Source: Megalobrama amblycephala
Taxonomy: Eukaryota; Chordata; Actinopteri; Cypriniformes; Xenocyprididae
Assembly (NCBI RefSeq): GCF_018812025.1
Contig: NC_063063.1
Coordinates: 4,246,672 to 4,310,671 of the forward strand
Reading direction: 5' to 3'
Length of the DNA stretch: 64,000 nt
A model generated the notes under the pieces. It worked only from the letters and a program-made list of their open reading frames with translations, did not search any database and was not told the DNA's origin. The position numbers were made by a program, and so were the translations under genes. Every line of letters begins with the position of its first letter. The stretch's first letter is position 1. This document shows positions 47,601 through 60,500 of the stretch, in pieces.

Positions 47601-50600
47601 TCCATGGCCTGCTACAGCTCCTGACCCTCCATGGCCGCCCACGGCCTCTGACCCTCCATGGCCGCCCACGGCCTCTGACCCTCCATGACCCACCATGGCC
47701 TGCTGCAGCCCCTGACCCACCATGGCCTGCTGCAGCCCCTGACCCACCATGGCCTGCTGCAGCCCCTGACCCACCATGGCCTGCTGCAGCTCCTGACCCA
47801 CCATGGCCTGCTGCAGCCCCTGACCCACCATGGCCTGCTACAGCTCCTGACCCTCCATGGCCTGCTACAGCTCCTGACCCTCCATGGCCACCCACGGCCT
47901 CTGACCCTCCATGGCCGCCCACGGCCTCTGACCCTCCATGGCCGCCCACGGCCTCTGACCCTCCATGGCCGCCCACGGCCTCTGACCCTCCATGGCCGCC
48001 CACGGCCTCTGACCCTCCATGGCCGCCCACGGCCTCTGACCCTCCATGGCCGCCCACGGCCTCTGACCCTCCATGGCCGCCCATGGCCCCTGACCCGCCA
48101 TGGCTCATGGATCCAGGGCGCCCACCCCCCCCGGTTGTTCTATCTACGGCGCGAGGACGCGCCTACCGGGAGGGGGAGGTACTGTCACAGTTCCCGTGTC
48201 TCCCGGACTCCATTACCCATGATCCTCCTGTTTCCACACCTGCACTCACTTCCCTCGTCATCTCCCCATCAGCACTCATCATCTACACCTGGACTTTATC
48301 TTCATCACTGCCTTTATAATGGACTCACTCCCTTCACAAATTAAGATATTTTAGTTGAAATCCATGGCTCCGTGAGGCCTGCACAGGGAGCAATGACATT
48401 TCCTCTCTCAAGATCCATAAAGGTTCTAAAAACACATCTAAATCAGTTCATGTGAGTACAGTGGTTCAATATTAATATTATAAAGTGAAAAGAATATTTT
48501 TGATGCACCAAAAAAACAAAATAACGACTTATTTAGTGATGGCCGATATTAAAACACTGCTTCAGGAAGCTTCGGAGCGTTATGAATCGGTGTGTCGAAT
48601 CATGATTCGGATCGCATGTCAAACTCCCAACGGCTGAAATCACGTGACTTTGGCGCGCCGAACTGCTGATTCAATACACTGATTCATAATGCTCCGATGC
48701 TTCCTGGAGCATTGTTTTGAAATCGGCCATCACTTTATAAGTTTTTTTTTTTGGCGCACCAAAATATTTTTGTTGCTTTATAATATTAATATTGAACAAC
48801 TGTACTCACATGAACTGATTTAAATATGTTTTTAGTACCTTTATGGATCTTGAGAGATGAAATGTCATTGCTCCCTGTGCAGGCCTCATGGAGCCATCGG
48901 ATTTCAACTAAAATATCTTAATTTGTGTTCCAGAGATTAACGAAAGTCTTACGGTATGGAACGGCATGAGGGTAAGTAATAAATGACAGAATTTTCATTT
49001 TTGGGTGAACTAACCCTTTAAGCCAGTGGTTCCCAAACTTTTTAGCTTGGAGTAACCCCTGAAGGGATTGCCATCCTTCTGCATACCCCCTCTCTTCCAC
49101 TTAGACTGCAGTCACACCTTTACCATTAAATTGGCAAAGCGTGACAGTACAGTTAGAAGAGCGATTGCATCGTTGGCCCAGTTGGGGGTGCTAAATCTAG
49201 GCTAATATTGAAAGTTTAAAAGTTACTTTAATTAAAAGTTTCACAGAGGCCTTATTTCCAGGGCAATTGCCTGTCACTATTCACATGTTCAAACATTTTT
49301 ACTGTTGCATTATGAAGTTATGGATCTATGAATTTGACAGATGTGACAAAGTAACAGGACAAATTGCATCATTGGCCCAATTGGAGGCGCTATATCTCAG
49401 CTAACTTTGAGGGTGCGTTAAAAGTTACTCTGGGGCCTTATTCGCAATGCACTTGAATGGCACTATTCAAATTTTCAGACATTTTTACTGTAGCATTACG
49501 AAGTTATGGACCCATGAATTTGACAAATGTGACAATACAGTTACAGGAGAAATTGCCTTTATTGGCCCAGTTGGAGGTGCTGTATCTCAGCTGCCTTTGA
49601 GGGTGTGTTAAAAGTTGCACTAGAGTCATATTCCCAATGCACTTGACTGTCACCTTGCAAATTTTTAGACATTTTTACTTTAGCAATTTAAAGTTATGAA
49701 CCCATGAATTTGACAAATGTGACAATACAGTTAAAGGAGAAATTGCATTATTGGCCCAATTGGAGGTGCTATATCTCAGCTGCCTTTGAGGGTGCGTTAA
49801 AAGTTGAGGCCTTATTCGCAATGTACTTGACTGTCAACTTGCACATTTTTAGACATTTTTACTGTAGCATTACAAAGTTATGGATCTATGAATTTGACAA
49901 ATGTGACAATACAGTTACAGGAGAAATTGCATTATTGGCCCAATTGGAGGCACTATATCTCAGGTACCTTTGAGGGTGCGTTAAAAGTTGCATTGGGGCC
50001 TTATTCACAATGTACTTGACTGTCACCTTGTAAATTTTTAGACATTTTTACTGTAGCATTATGAAGTTATGGATCTATGAATTTGACAAATGTAACAATA
50101 CAGTTACAGGAGAAATTGCATTATTAGCCCAATTGGAGGCGCTATATCTCAGCTGCCTTTGAGGGTGCGTTAAAAGTTACACTAGAGCAGGGGTGCCCAA
50201 TAGAGAATGAGAATGTTGCGTCACAGCATTTGACTCGCGTTGCATTTCAGGAAGGTCGTCGCAATATTAGAAGGATATGCTTTCCGTTGCCATGGTTACT
50301 TTGACAGTAATACCGCCAGACAGAGAGAAATAGCGTGATATTTGTTTGCAATTTTGTGATACGCCACAGTTTCTTGGAAAGAAATGGATAACGACGAAGC
50401 AAAAGAAAAGGGGCTCTATCGGGAGAGACTAAATATCACCGCCAAGCATCGCCAAGGGACATTCTAAAACACTTAACATAGCTTACTGTACTAAGACAGT
50501 GATATTTACAGACCAAACTCAGTAAACATCATACTAATAAAGTGAAGCAGATAGTCCACAATGTGAACACAACGTGTTTAAATTCACGAGCGTTTTCGTC

Positions 50601-53600
50601 ACATAGAAAACTGTTGAGAAACGTTGCTTAATGTAGCCTACTAAGTGATATTACAAGATCAAATTCGGCACCATCCAATTTTCTTTGTATTATGCTTTAT
50701 TAGGATAGTGTTTACTAAGTTTGGTCTTTTAATGGCACTCTGTTTCTTTATGGGAGGAAAACAATTAACGTGTAATTAAATGTGTTGCGTTCATATTCTG
50801 GGCTCATGTGGTTTTCTGTGCGTAGAATGCGCTTTATGGTGTCAGTGTGGCACAGTGCAAGAGTTCAGACCCTAAAGTTTAAGCAATTAAAAGCAAATTT
50901 TAGTGTAGTGCAAGGAAGGCCTTAGCCATGTATTTGAAGTAACAAACAGGCATGAAAACAGGTCAGGGGTGAAAAAGGTGAGAAGTATATTACCCCCCTA
51001 GGGGGGTCCGGGGGCATGCTACCCCGAAAGAAAAATTTAAATATTCCATATTTTAAAGCATCAATCTGATGCATTTTGAGATGCTTTTTTTGCCAACCTG
51101 GGGAGAGCTGGAGAAACTTAACTTCAGCCATGAGTCAAAAATTATTATGGCCTCCTTACTAAGTATTATGAAGGGGGATCGAGGGAATCTTTATTGGTGT
51201 CGATTTTCAGTTTTTTTTAATGATAGGCTTTACGCATCTGTCAGTCATCCCCACTTGCTATTTGGGGGAAGAACCTAGCGCTATGATTGGTCGAACTCTT
51301 CTTCTTTTGCTGTTGCTTGATTTGAGGACTGCGCGTGCACAGAGGCGTCACCAGGTTTTTGCATAGTTTAGAGTGACAAATTGTACCAGCGTACTTTGAA
51401 GTCAAAATGCGTATCCGCTATGCAAATTGCGTACAGGTTGGCAGGTCTGCTTATTGATAGAACGGTGGACCACTTTACCTTTTGCCTTGTCAGTCCCCTC
51501 ACCTCAAAATCTACCTCCTCAAAAACGGTAGCGTTAGCTAATAATTTTCCACCAGAGCTTTAGCTAGCTGGCTAACGTTGCGTTCTCTCCTGCTGTGTTC
51601 AATGACTCAATTCGTCAAGCTGTAGCTAAAGTTAGCTAAGTCTATGTCAACAGAGCTCCTTTGTAACTTAACTTAGATATACCAGAAAATATTAAAATTA
51701 TTGAAACCATCCAGGGCCGGATTGGGACTCATTTTCAGCCCTGCAGTTTCATGCCTTAGACCGGCCCACTTTAATTCATGACTGACTATATTAAAATAAT
51801 GTAATTAAAACCTCAGTATATAAGTCTGCAATAGTGCACTGTTCTCTACAATAATTGTATTTTTCAAAAATATCTTTAAATACCCATGATAGTACAAATG
51901 ATAGAACAAAAAAATGCTAAAATTTGATATAAAGTTATTTTTATAGTTATAATAATGATTTTATAATGTGAACCATTGATTAATTCTCTAGCCATCTAGT
52001 GGCTGTAGTTAAAAATTCATGTTATTTTAATTTTAATTTAATTAAGTGTTTGCTTTCCAGAAGATGGCAGTAATCGTCCACTAAAACCAGGCACATTTTT
52101 CATGTCTATCACTATGAATGAAATTTAGAAATGTAGATCTTTATTAAAGTGAATTTAACATAAAATTTTGCTATTTTATATAAATGTATATACTTAAATT
52201 ATTACAAATTGGGGCAAATAAATAAAACAAAATACCATAAATCCTACAAAATTGCACAACTTTACAGTAAAATATTAAAGTAGGCTATTACGTGTTACAA
52301 AATCACATTTTTACTCTCTGGTTTAGCTAGTTGGATAGAAAAATGAATATTGTTGGCCAATGTGTAATAGCATAGCAAGCAACATAACATAAGTGATAGG
52401 CCATATTTTATTATTTGCCTACTATTATTACGATATGAGAAATAGCTGCATGCCTTTATCTTTTGCATGTTTTCCCCTCTTCCTTTTTATTTATTTACGT
52501 TACTTTATCTTTTGCCTTACCATAATTTAGTGTTGATTTAGAACTTGTCTCGCTGTCCCTACAGACGTCACCTCATCCCTTCTTCTCGTATACTTTTGAG
52601 TGTCTTCTCCGAGCGCACACTCTGAGTCCCTCCCGACCAGGTTAATTTACCCACCGAGTGACATGATATCATTGACGTTGCGTGGAAATGAGCGGTAAAA
52701 ACCCGATCGTGCATTCGTTTGTTTGTTTTTTCTTGCGCGGGTGCCCCGTGCCGCCCTGTGCCGTCCAGGCCTAAATCCGTCAATGAATGGTTTTTAGGAA
52801 AAAGTTAGGCTACTCAGCTTAGAACATTTGGCCGCGTCCACAGTTTCTAGAGCATCCATATTTCAACCCAGGGGCCTTATTTGCAATGCACTTGAATGGC
52901 ACTATTCAAATTTTCAGACATTTTTACTGTATTATGAAGTTATGGATGCATGAATTTGACAAATTTGACAATACAGTTACAGGAGAAATTGCATTATTGG
53001 CCCAATTAGATGCACTATATCTCGGCTGCTTTTGGGGTTAAGTTGCTTTTGTCAATTCATGGCTTCATAATGATAAAGTAAAATTGTCCATAATTTTGCA
53101 TGGTGATAGTCCAATGCATTGGGAATGAGGCTCCAGTGACACTTTTAACGCACCCTCAAAGGTAGCTTAGATATAACACCTCCAATTGGGCCAATGATGC
53201 TCTTTTAGTTCAATTACTGGTGTTTTTTTATTGCTTTTTTTGGTTAAGAAATATTTTGCATTTTCTTATTTTATATTATTTCTGAGTATGATGTGTTTAA
53301 GATAAGTTTGTACAACATTTGTCTTCATGTTTCAGGCATATTTCTGCAAAGATATTTAACAAATTGTTTTAGGCTACATTTACAAGATGTTGATCACTTC
53401 ATGTGTGGTGCACTTGGAATGAATCTTTTTTTTAACCAGACTGTTAATAAAGAGAATGTTATATAAGTCATATTGTAGCTAAGTTAAGGTGACTAGTGAA
53501 ACAGTTAAAAAAAAAACAAAAAAAAAAAAACAAATCGTGAATCGGTCAATCGTTCTGAAAAATCGAGATTTTATTTTTTTGCCATATCGCCCAGCCCTAT

Positions 53601-54502
53601 GTACCCCCTTGTGTCACCTCACGTACCCCAGTTTGGGAACCACTGACCAATCAGATAATGGACACATTGCGCTAACCAATCGCAACACACTCTCTCAACA
53701 AACAAACACAGCTTTATAATTGTGGGTGGTCACGTTGGCTTAGAAAGGAAGTACAGGGTTCTTAAACAATGGTACAGTAAAAAGATGTTTAAAATATAGA
53801 TTTCGTTAGACCATTAGTCTCTGTGTTATGGAAGCAAACTATATTATATTTTATGCGGCATTTAAAAATGCCAGAGAAACAGTGTAGGCTATCTTTTTGA
53901 TGTATTGTTATGGGAACAACGGTATATTGGATACATATGCATTATGGAAGCGTCACGTTATTCAAGATTGAGCAGAAAGCCTCAATAATTAGTTATTAAC
54001 TTAACTAAATGAATTTAACCTTGTGATAAACATGCAAGTTTGCAAAATAGATAAAACTGTCGTCATATTACAACAGCATTTCCCAGTTTATCAATCAAAC
54101 ATTGATGGATATGAGAAGCAAACCAGCTATTAAACATTATTTAACAGGCCCTTAATATTTTAAACATTAATTAAACGTGTTATGGTTACCGTTGTTTGTA
54201 GAGAAGATATAGACTTTTTAAACGTGTGACAGGTTGTTGAATTCCATATAGATTATGCATTTCATTTATTAGTAAAATGTCCAGCAGTCAAACACTTGAT
54301 CATACAATTAATATTTCAAATGAATCAGACTTAATAGAATTTGATTGTAAAAGTTGTTTACAGCATCCAAAATAAATGCAAAAATTTATTTTTAAGCATT
54401 GCAACCTCTTTATTTGCATTATCCAAAACCATAGTACATGCTGCAGTGATGCTGAAGCTCGTACTATTACATCACTGATGGTCATTCAGGCCCATATTTG
54501 GT

Positions 54503-54596
<94 letters not shown>

Positions 54597-57500
54597 CCAT
54601 GGGTTTCATGTGACGTCACTGTATTTTATCACCACCATATTTGTGTCCAGTCACAGCTGCGCGACATGTTTAAGTCTATGGTGACAGCAGCTACAACTAC
54701 CAGAGGAAGGCCAGCGAAACACTCTCAGAAGGTTCACAACAAGTTTACAATATGTCTAGGATATGTGGTGCTGTTAGCTGTTTTAACAGTCATCAGAGAA
54801 ACCCCAAACTACAATTTTATTCGATTCGAGTTAGATTGGCGGAAATGTTGGCTTCAATCAGAAGGGACCAAACCACTGGCAGCCAAACAGCAATGCACAA
54901 CAATAACTGCTGGCACTGTAATTTAACATTATAACGAGAACACTATTATAATAAAACGTGAATTCTCTATGTTGTTGTTTCAGCGTGTTAAACATTGATT
55001 ACATAACTTAGTTCAAGCTTCACTTGTGCATTCGCGTCATTTTGTGCAGATAAAACTCATAATATTACATTTATGAAGTATAAATATCTGATTAATCTCA
55101 TAAAGGATGTGTTTCGTTGAGGTAAATAACCCGCTTTATTGTAGAGCTTTATTGCACTGATGATCATCTATAGCTTCAGCACGAGTGCTCAAAAAGTAAT
55201 GCAAAACATTAATAACTATGATTGGGACTGTCTTATTTATAGCCTTCTGTTACGGTATGCTGGTAGAGAGATGAGGCTGATACGGATTTTCACAATAACA
55301 GATAATACTTTAATGTAACAAAGGTAAGGAACGCCAAACATACACACTAACAAAACAGAGAACGGACAAGGAGTGCAGGGAGTGAGTGCCATATAAAGGG
55401 AGTGATGATAATAGAGTCCAGGTGCAGGTGATGAGTGATGATGAGGAGCTGACGAGGGAAGTGAGTGCAGGTGACGAAACAGGAGGATCATGGGAATTAG
55501 AGTCCAGGGGAACAAGGGATCTGTAACACCTACATGATATTATAATCGTATATACTTGTAATATAATGTTTTGAATTCTTTGGGCTTAGTTGCTGTGTTT
55601 CGGAGTTATAGGAAGAGCGCATCCCCTACATTAGTTAAAGTTCATCTGTGCGTGATTTTGTGCAAATACTTGTTGTAATGTTATTTTTATTTTGTATAAA
55701 TATCTGAATTATCTTATATAGGATGTGTTCCGTTAAGTTAATTAACCTTCAGTTAAGTTTACGGGTTTTGATTCTCTTCAGCTTCAGCGTGCGCAGCTCA
55801 AACAGTTTGATGTCCACATATTCTTGTTGAAAAAATTACAGTGGCTGTAGCATTTCTATAAAAAAAAATGTCAGAATATTATTATTTAACTAATAATATA
55901 TTTTTAATTATGGTGGTTGGATTTGATCGTGGATTTGATCGTGCTGTGCTGTGTAACAACAAAAATCAGCAGGCTTCTGGTGCCCTCTGCAGGCATTTGT
56001 TATAATATATAATGTATTTATAACATTTCAGGGGAAAGAGCTCTTGATGTGTTTAAATATGCAGATTAGCTTGTTTTGGTTAATTTAGAAGAAATTTACA
56101 GATGCAAACAGACGGATGGTAGTAGGCTTAAAACAAACACCATCTAAATGTGTAGGGTTAGGGTTAAGTTTTCTTTCCATGGCAGCAAAAATGGACCAAA
56201 ATCTTAAAATTGTCCACTACACGAAAGAAGTATTCCAATAACACCAAAATAATTAAAACGATTTATTGATTTGTGCAAAAAAAAAAAATATTAGTGAAAC
56301 TATGTCCCTCTCCTCGGTGCAGTCATTTATTCTAAATATATAGCTACTTGAAAATAGTAGTGTAGAAAACATGCACATTGTGGCATAATTTCCTTTGCTG
56401 TTGCCTGCTCTTGTGATAAACCTAGTGAATAAGACCATGGTCTCTGTGTGAACTGATTATTTTGTAGAAATCTGTGGAGTATGAAACAATTGCATGAGTG
56501 AGAGGGAATTAAAATAAATTGGTAAGGAAGTCAGAGTTGTCTTAATATATTTAAGGGTTTATTATTTTTTTAAATAAATAATTATGAGAAGTGCCCTTTT
56601 TCCACTTGAGCCCCTGCCCCCCAAAATGTCTGTACACGTCCCTGCGGACGCAAATATGGCGGCGGGCTTAGCGGAAGTGACGTCTTTGAAACCCATGGAT
56701 TTTACAATAACAAAAACCCATGGTATTATACAATATTATATTGTGCAAGTGAGATATTATAGCTACTGTAGAACGGGACACCCGTTTACTGCCACTGACT
56801 TGTGTCACGTCGCACCGCTTGTAGACAGTATCACTAGCTGCATTTACATGGACACTAATGAAATATGTTTGTTTATAATGATTATAATGCCTTTTATTTG
56901 CTGCATTGCCCCGTGCCGCACCACTTGTGTCAGATCTGTGAATGATCATAATTCGTGAATAACAATCTGGTAAACTTTCTATCCGTAAGAACACTCTGAT
57001 GAACCGTAATAATGTGCATGACATGTTCTAATCTACATCATTACTGCCATGATCAGTATCAATACAATAAGAGTCCCCCTTTTTGTAAGACATATAATGC
57101 AGACCTTATACATAATTACACCCACAAAAATATGTACAAAAACAAATTAGAAGATTAATCACAATAAAGTATGTTACATTTTATAAACGGGGTGTTTTTT
57201 AATCAAACAAACAGCACTTCAGCTCAATTCGAACGAAGCGCTCGTGGCGGAATAGTAGGAGCTGAGGGAGCGCTGTTCAGGGGTGAAAAATGAGTCTGTT
57301 CCTGCCCAATTGTAAAGTGAAACATCATTGGTTGTAGCGAAAGTGTGTCCACTTATTTGTGGATTTGTCTGCAGTCGTGATGCTAGAACTGTTAAATGCG
57401 CAGGAAGAGATCCACAAATGCACAGAAAGCAATTTACAAATATACAGAAAGCGATTCACAAATAAATGCTTGCATAGTTGTGCTTGTGACATAAAAACAT

Positions 57501-60500
57501 ATTTGTGAATATGTTTTTTATTAGCAAATCTATGATAATTTTTTCTGAATCTCTTTACATTTATTTGTGGATCATAAATCTATTTATTTGGAATATTGGA
57601 ACAAAAATACACCCATACGCCCGCAGATGAATCAGTCATCCATTCATTTTCCAACCACACTGGTCCAGCGTATCATACAGGTATAAATTCCTTTTTAATT
57701 GATCGTTAAATCATTTAATTAAGGTTTGTACATGCTAGTTTCCATGGCAGAGTTCAACATAAATACCAGTTTGCTACGTTTCAGATGAAACATTATTAAA
57801 CTGCAAGCACAAACTATGTGAAATAGGCAACCCTTCCGGCGCACTCAGTGTCCGAATTCACTCACTCGTTTCATTCACTCCTTCAAGTGGACTATATTAG
57901 TGGAGTAATGTAGGGAATAGTGAATGAGGGTATAGGGGGTGACACAGCATAGGTCTCTCATTTTTTTTTCGGTTGTCTAGAAGGGATACAGTGCAGCCAA
58001 ACGCCGCACACCAGAGTGAAATTTTCTGAACGATCATGTGACACTGAAGACTGGAGTAATAATGATGAAAATTCAGCTTTGCATGACTTTTCAAAAACAT
58101 TACAAATAGTTATGTTTTCAAACTTTTGACTGGTACGGTAACTGAACTTTATTTCAGAAGGAGGAAAATGTTTATTTTTTTTCATGCAAGTTTGACTTAC
58201 TTAGCACTTGTGCGTTTCTGCCTCTCAGAGTCGGTCTCTCTCTGTTTTTTGCTCTCCACAGCCAGGAAGTTCTCCTTCTGCTGGTTCTCCCATTTCACCA
58301 GCATTTTAGTTTCATTATCCCCTAAATTTTTGGCTATTATAAAAGACAAATGCACACAAATTTTACATTGTCATATTTCATCTTCAGCAAATCTCCTTTT
58401 TGAACTGTAAAATCATTTTCTAAGGGTGTGTTCACACTTGGCATGTTTAGTTTGATTAAAAGTTGGATTAGTTTGATCGTGCCGACGCGATCACTTGCAT
58501 TTTTTTTCTGATAAAAGTGGAAACAACTTAAAATACTCAATTTTATAGTAATAATAATAAGAGTAATACATTGTTCGAAATAAACTGTACTTTTATTTGT
58601 GTAAACTCACAATAACAAGAAAATGTTGTTCCTTTGTAAAATAAAGAGAACAAACAGGATGTGCTTTCTGCCGTCTCGGTCTCCGTGAACTTGAGCGCAT
58701 CAAAAAATAAACCCAAAGTCAGTGTATATTTGCCTCACAGACATGAGAAATATTCCTATATATACCTAAAGCTTGAAATGTCAAGCGGTTGTCAACCAAT
58801 TTAAGTGGAAAACAAATATTCTCAGATTATGTTCATATTAAACGTGTGTATAGGCAAGTCCACTACTGCGATGACGACTCACTCAGCATCGTCAACTTAC
58901 CTGTAATCCCTGCAGCCCGAAAACACAGAAAACATTATCAATAAATTATTAAAATGTTTAAACAGTGTCTTTGCAGTTTTTACACAACACATTTATAATC
59001 ATTACTTGCTGCTGCAAGCTTTATGTGTGCGCTTGAGAGCGGATTAGGCAATGTGTTATATATAGACAATTAAAGGCTCATTATTATGATTTATTTATTT
59101 ATTAGTTTATTTGACAGGGACAATGCAGTCAGACATAGCTACAGAACAAAGTTTGTAGCTGATGTGATGGACATAGAGTTTATTGCGAGTGATAATTTTC
59201 AACTCCCGTCCCTGGATAGGCCTTTCTACAATAACACATAATAAAACAATATTAAATTCTAAAAAAATTCTAAAAAATTGAAATGGCTTATTAATATATA
59301 TATGCGATTAATTGACTAATCACTTGTCAACTAGATAAATCTTAGTAGAGGGCAGCCCTAAAATGAACCAAAAACAGGACGTGTGTCACAGACACACCAG
59401 GCTCTGCACCCAGCCAATCATGTCGCACTCCCTCACCAGAGTACTAATCACATGCACCTGACACTCATCACCAGTCCAATCAACAGCACTATATAAGACG
59501 CTTACAGTCACTCAGTCATTGTCCGGTCTCGTTAATGCATACTAACCTGAATGCTTACCATACGGACTCCTTACCTGTCTCCAGTGTGTCTCCAGTGTGT
59601 CTCCAGTGTGTCTCCAGTGTGTCTCCAGTGTGTCTCCAGTGTGTCTCCAGTGTGTCTCCAGTGTGTCTCCAGTGTGTCTCCAGTGTGTCTCCAGTGTGTC
59701 TCCAGTGTGTCTCCAGTGTGTCTCCAGTGTGTCTCCAGTGTGTCTCCAGTGTGTCTCCAGGATCCTCCAGGATCCTCCAGGATCTCCAGTCCTTCGTGAG
59801 TGTCTTTGTGCAGTCTCTGTTCCCAGTCTCCTGGTCATCTTTGAATCTGGTGTGAAGAACAAGTTCAGTGTTCCTGTCTTGATATCCCCTCTGTCTGACT
59901 CTACGTCTCTCTGCCTTCATCAAGCCTGATGTGAAGATCAAGTTAAGTATTACTGTCTTGATATATACTCTGTTCTGGAAAACTTCATCTGAGATACTCA
60001 CCTGCTACTCCTCTGGTTGTCTCAATAAACATCATAACCTTTACCTGTGTCTCCAACCTCCTGTGTTATGTAACAATGTGATGTCACAAGATAATATCAC
60101 CTATTCTAAACCAAGCATTCCCTGGTTTTTCTCGTCATAGTCACAATATTGCCCATATTACAGTTCGTTACAGGTGTCAGAACCGCATCTTCTTGCAGCA
60201 GATTTTCATTTGTGTGTGATGGAGAAATTTCTGGCATTGTTTTGATGCAAAATATACATTCTGTCTGTTCGGTCTTAAAAATGACAGTGTGAGCAAACCA
60301 GGGCTAAATGTATCATTTTCTTTTTTGGTCCGGGCCAAAAGAACCAAGAGAACCAAACTCCAATTGTGAACACACCCTAATATACCAAAATGTTTACTAT
60401 AATTTACCAGAACGATGGATTTTGGTGGATGGCACTTTGCGGAAGTTTCTTTTGATAAAGAGGTTGATATGGGATAGGATGATGAAGGGTGGAGCGAGAT

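Larger units (their letters stand above)
45720..48337 (+). mobile_element. Pol-less (non-autonomous) LTR retrotransposon
   Basis: 5' LTR 45720-45997 (278 bp, start CGTCACAGTTCCCG, end GACCGTAACA) with a TATA-like TTTATAATGG and ATTAAAG. 3' LTR 48183-48337 begins TGTCACAGTTCCCG, preceded by the purine tract GGGAGGGGGAGGTAC; its last 120 bp or so are deleted. The interior of 2.2 kb has one gag-like frame and two coding minisatellites but no protease, RT or integrase. Same family as the solo LTR at 55248-55528. It lies inside the MITE whose parts are 45695-45719 and 48338-49020. Confidence 0.85.
49025..53645. mobile_element. hAT-like element carrying a 189-bp tandem array
   Basis: Inverted ends CAGTGGTTCCCAAACT (left) and AGTTTGGGAACCACTG (right). 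Neighbouring 8-mers (CTTTAAGC and ACCAATCA) do not match, so a single insertion is not proven. The interior holds the tandem array and a 2.7-kb insert. Confidence 0.6.
41842..58200 (-). other. 16.4-kb intron of gene B filled with nested elements
   Basis: Separates the exon at 58201-58333 from that at 41757-41841. Contents include a Harbinger-like MITE (42661), GGGCCAAGC-family repeat (43200), the pol-less LTR element (45720), a foldback MITE (48338), an hAT-like element with satellite (49025), a THAP relic (54752) and a solo LTR (55248). Confidence 0.85.
58434..60377. mobile_element. Harbinger-like element with 3-bp TAA duplication
   Basis: Ends GGGTGTGTTCACACTTGG and CCAATTGTGAACACACCC are inverted; TAA flanks both sides (58431-58433, 60378-60380). 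Holds a solo LTR (59394-60075). No transposase. Sits in a gene B intron. Confidence 0.75.

Noticed and set aside
46519..48108. Several long open frames on the minus strand across the LTR element
   Set aside because: They arise because 24-bp and 27-bp repeats are free of stops in most frames; compositions such as GHGGSGAAA are shadows of the array.
49025..53645. Treating the hAT-like ends as one proven insertion
   Set aside because: The 8-mers next to the two ends do not match, so I kept the call at moderate confidence.
54376..54684. 102-codon frame over the (TA)n tract
   Set aside because: Composed mainly of Tyr-Ile repeats from the microsatellite.
59535..60001. Open frames of about 100-150 codons on both strands over the 11-bp array
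   Set aside because: A period of 11 without stop words keeps many frames open; no domain, and the region lies in an LTR.
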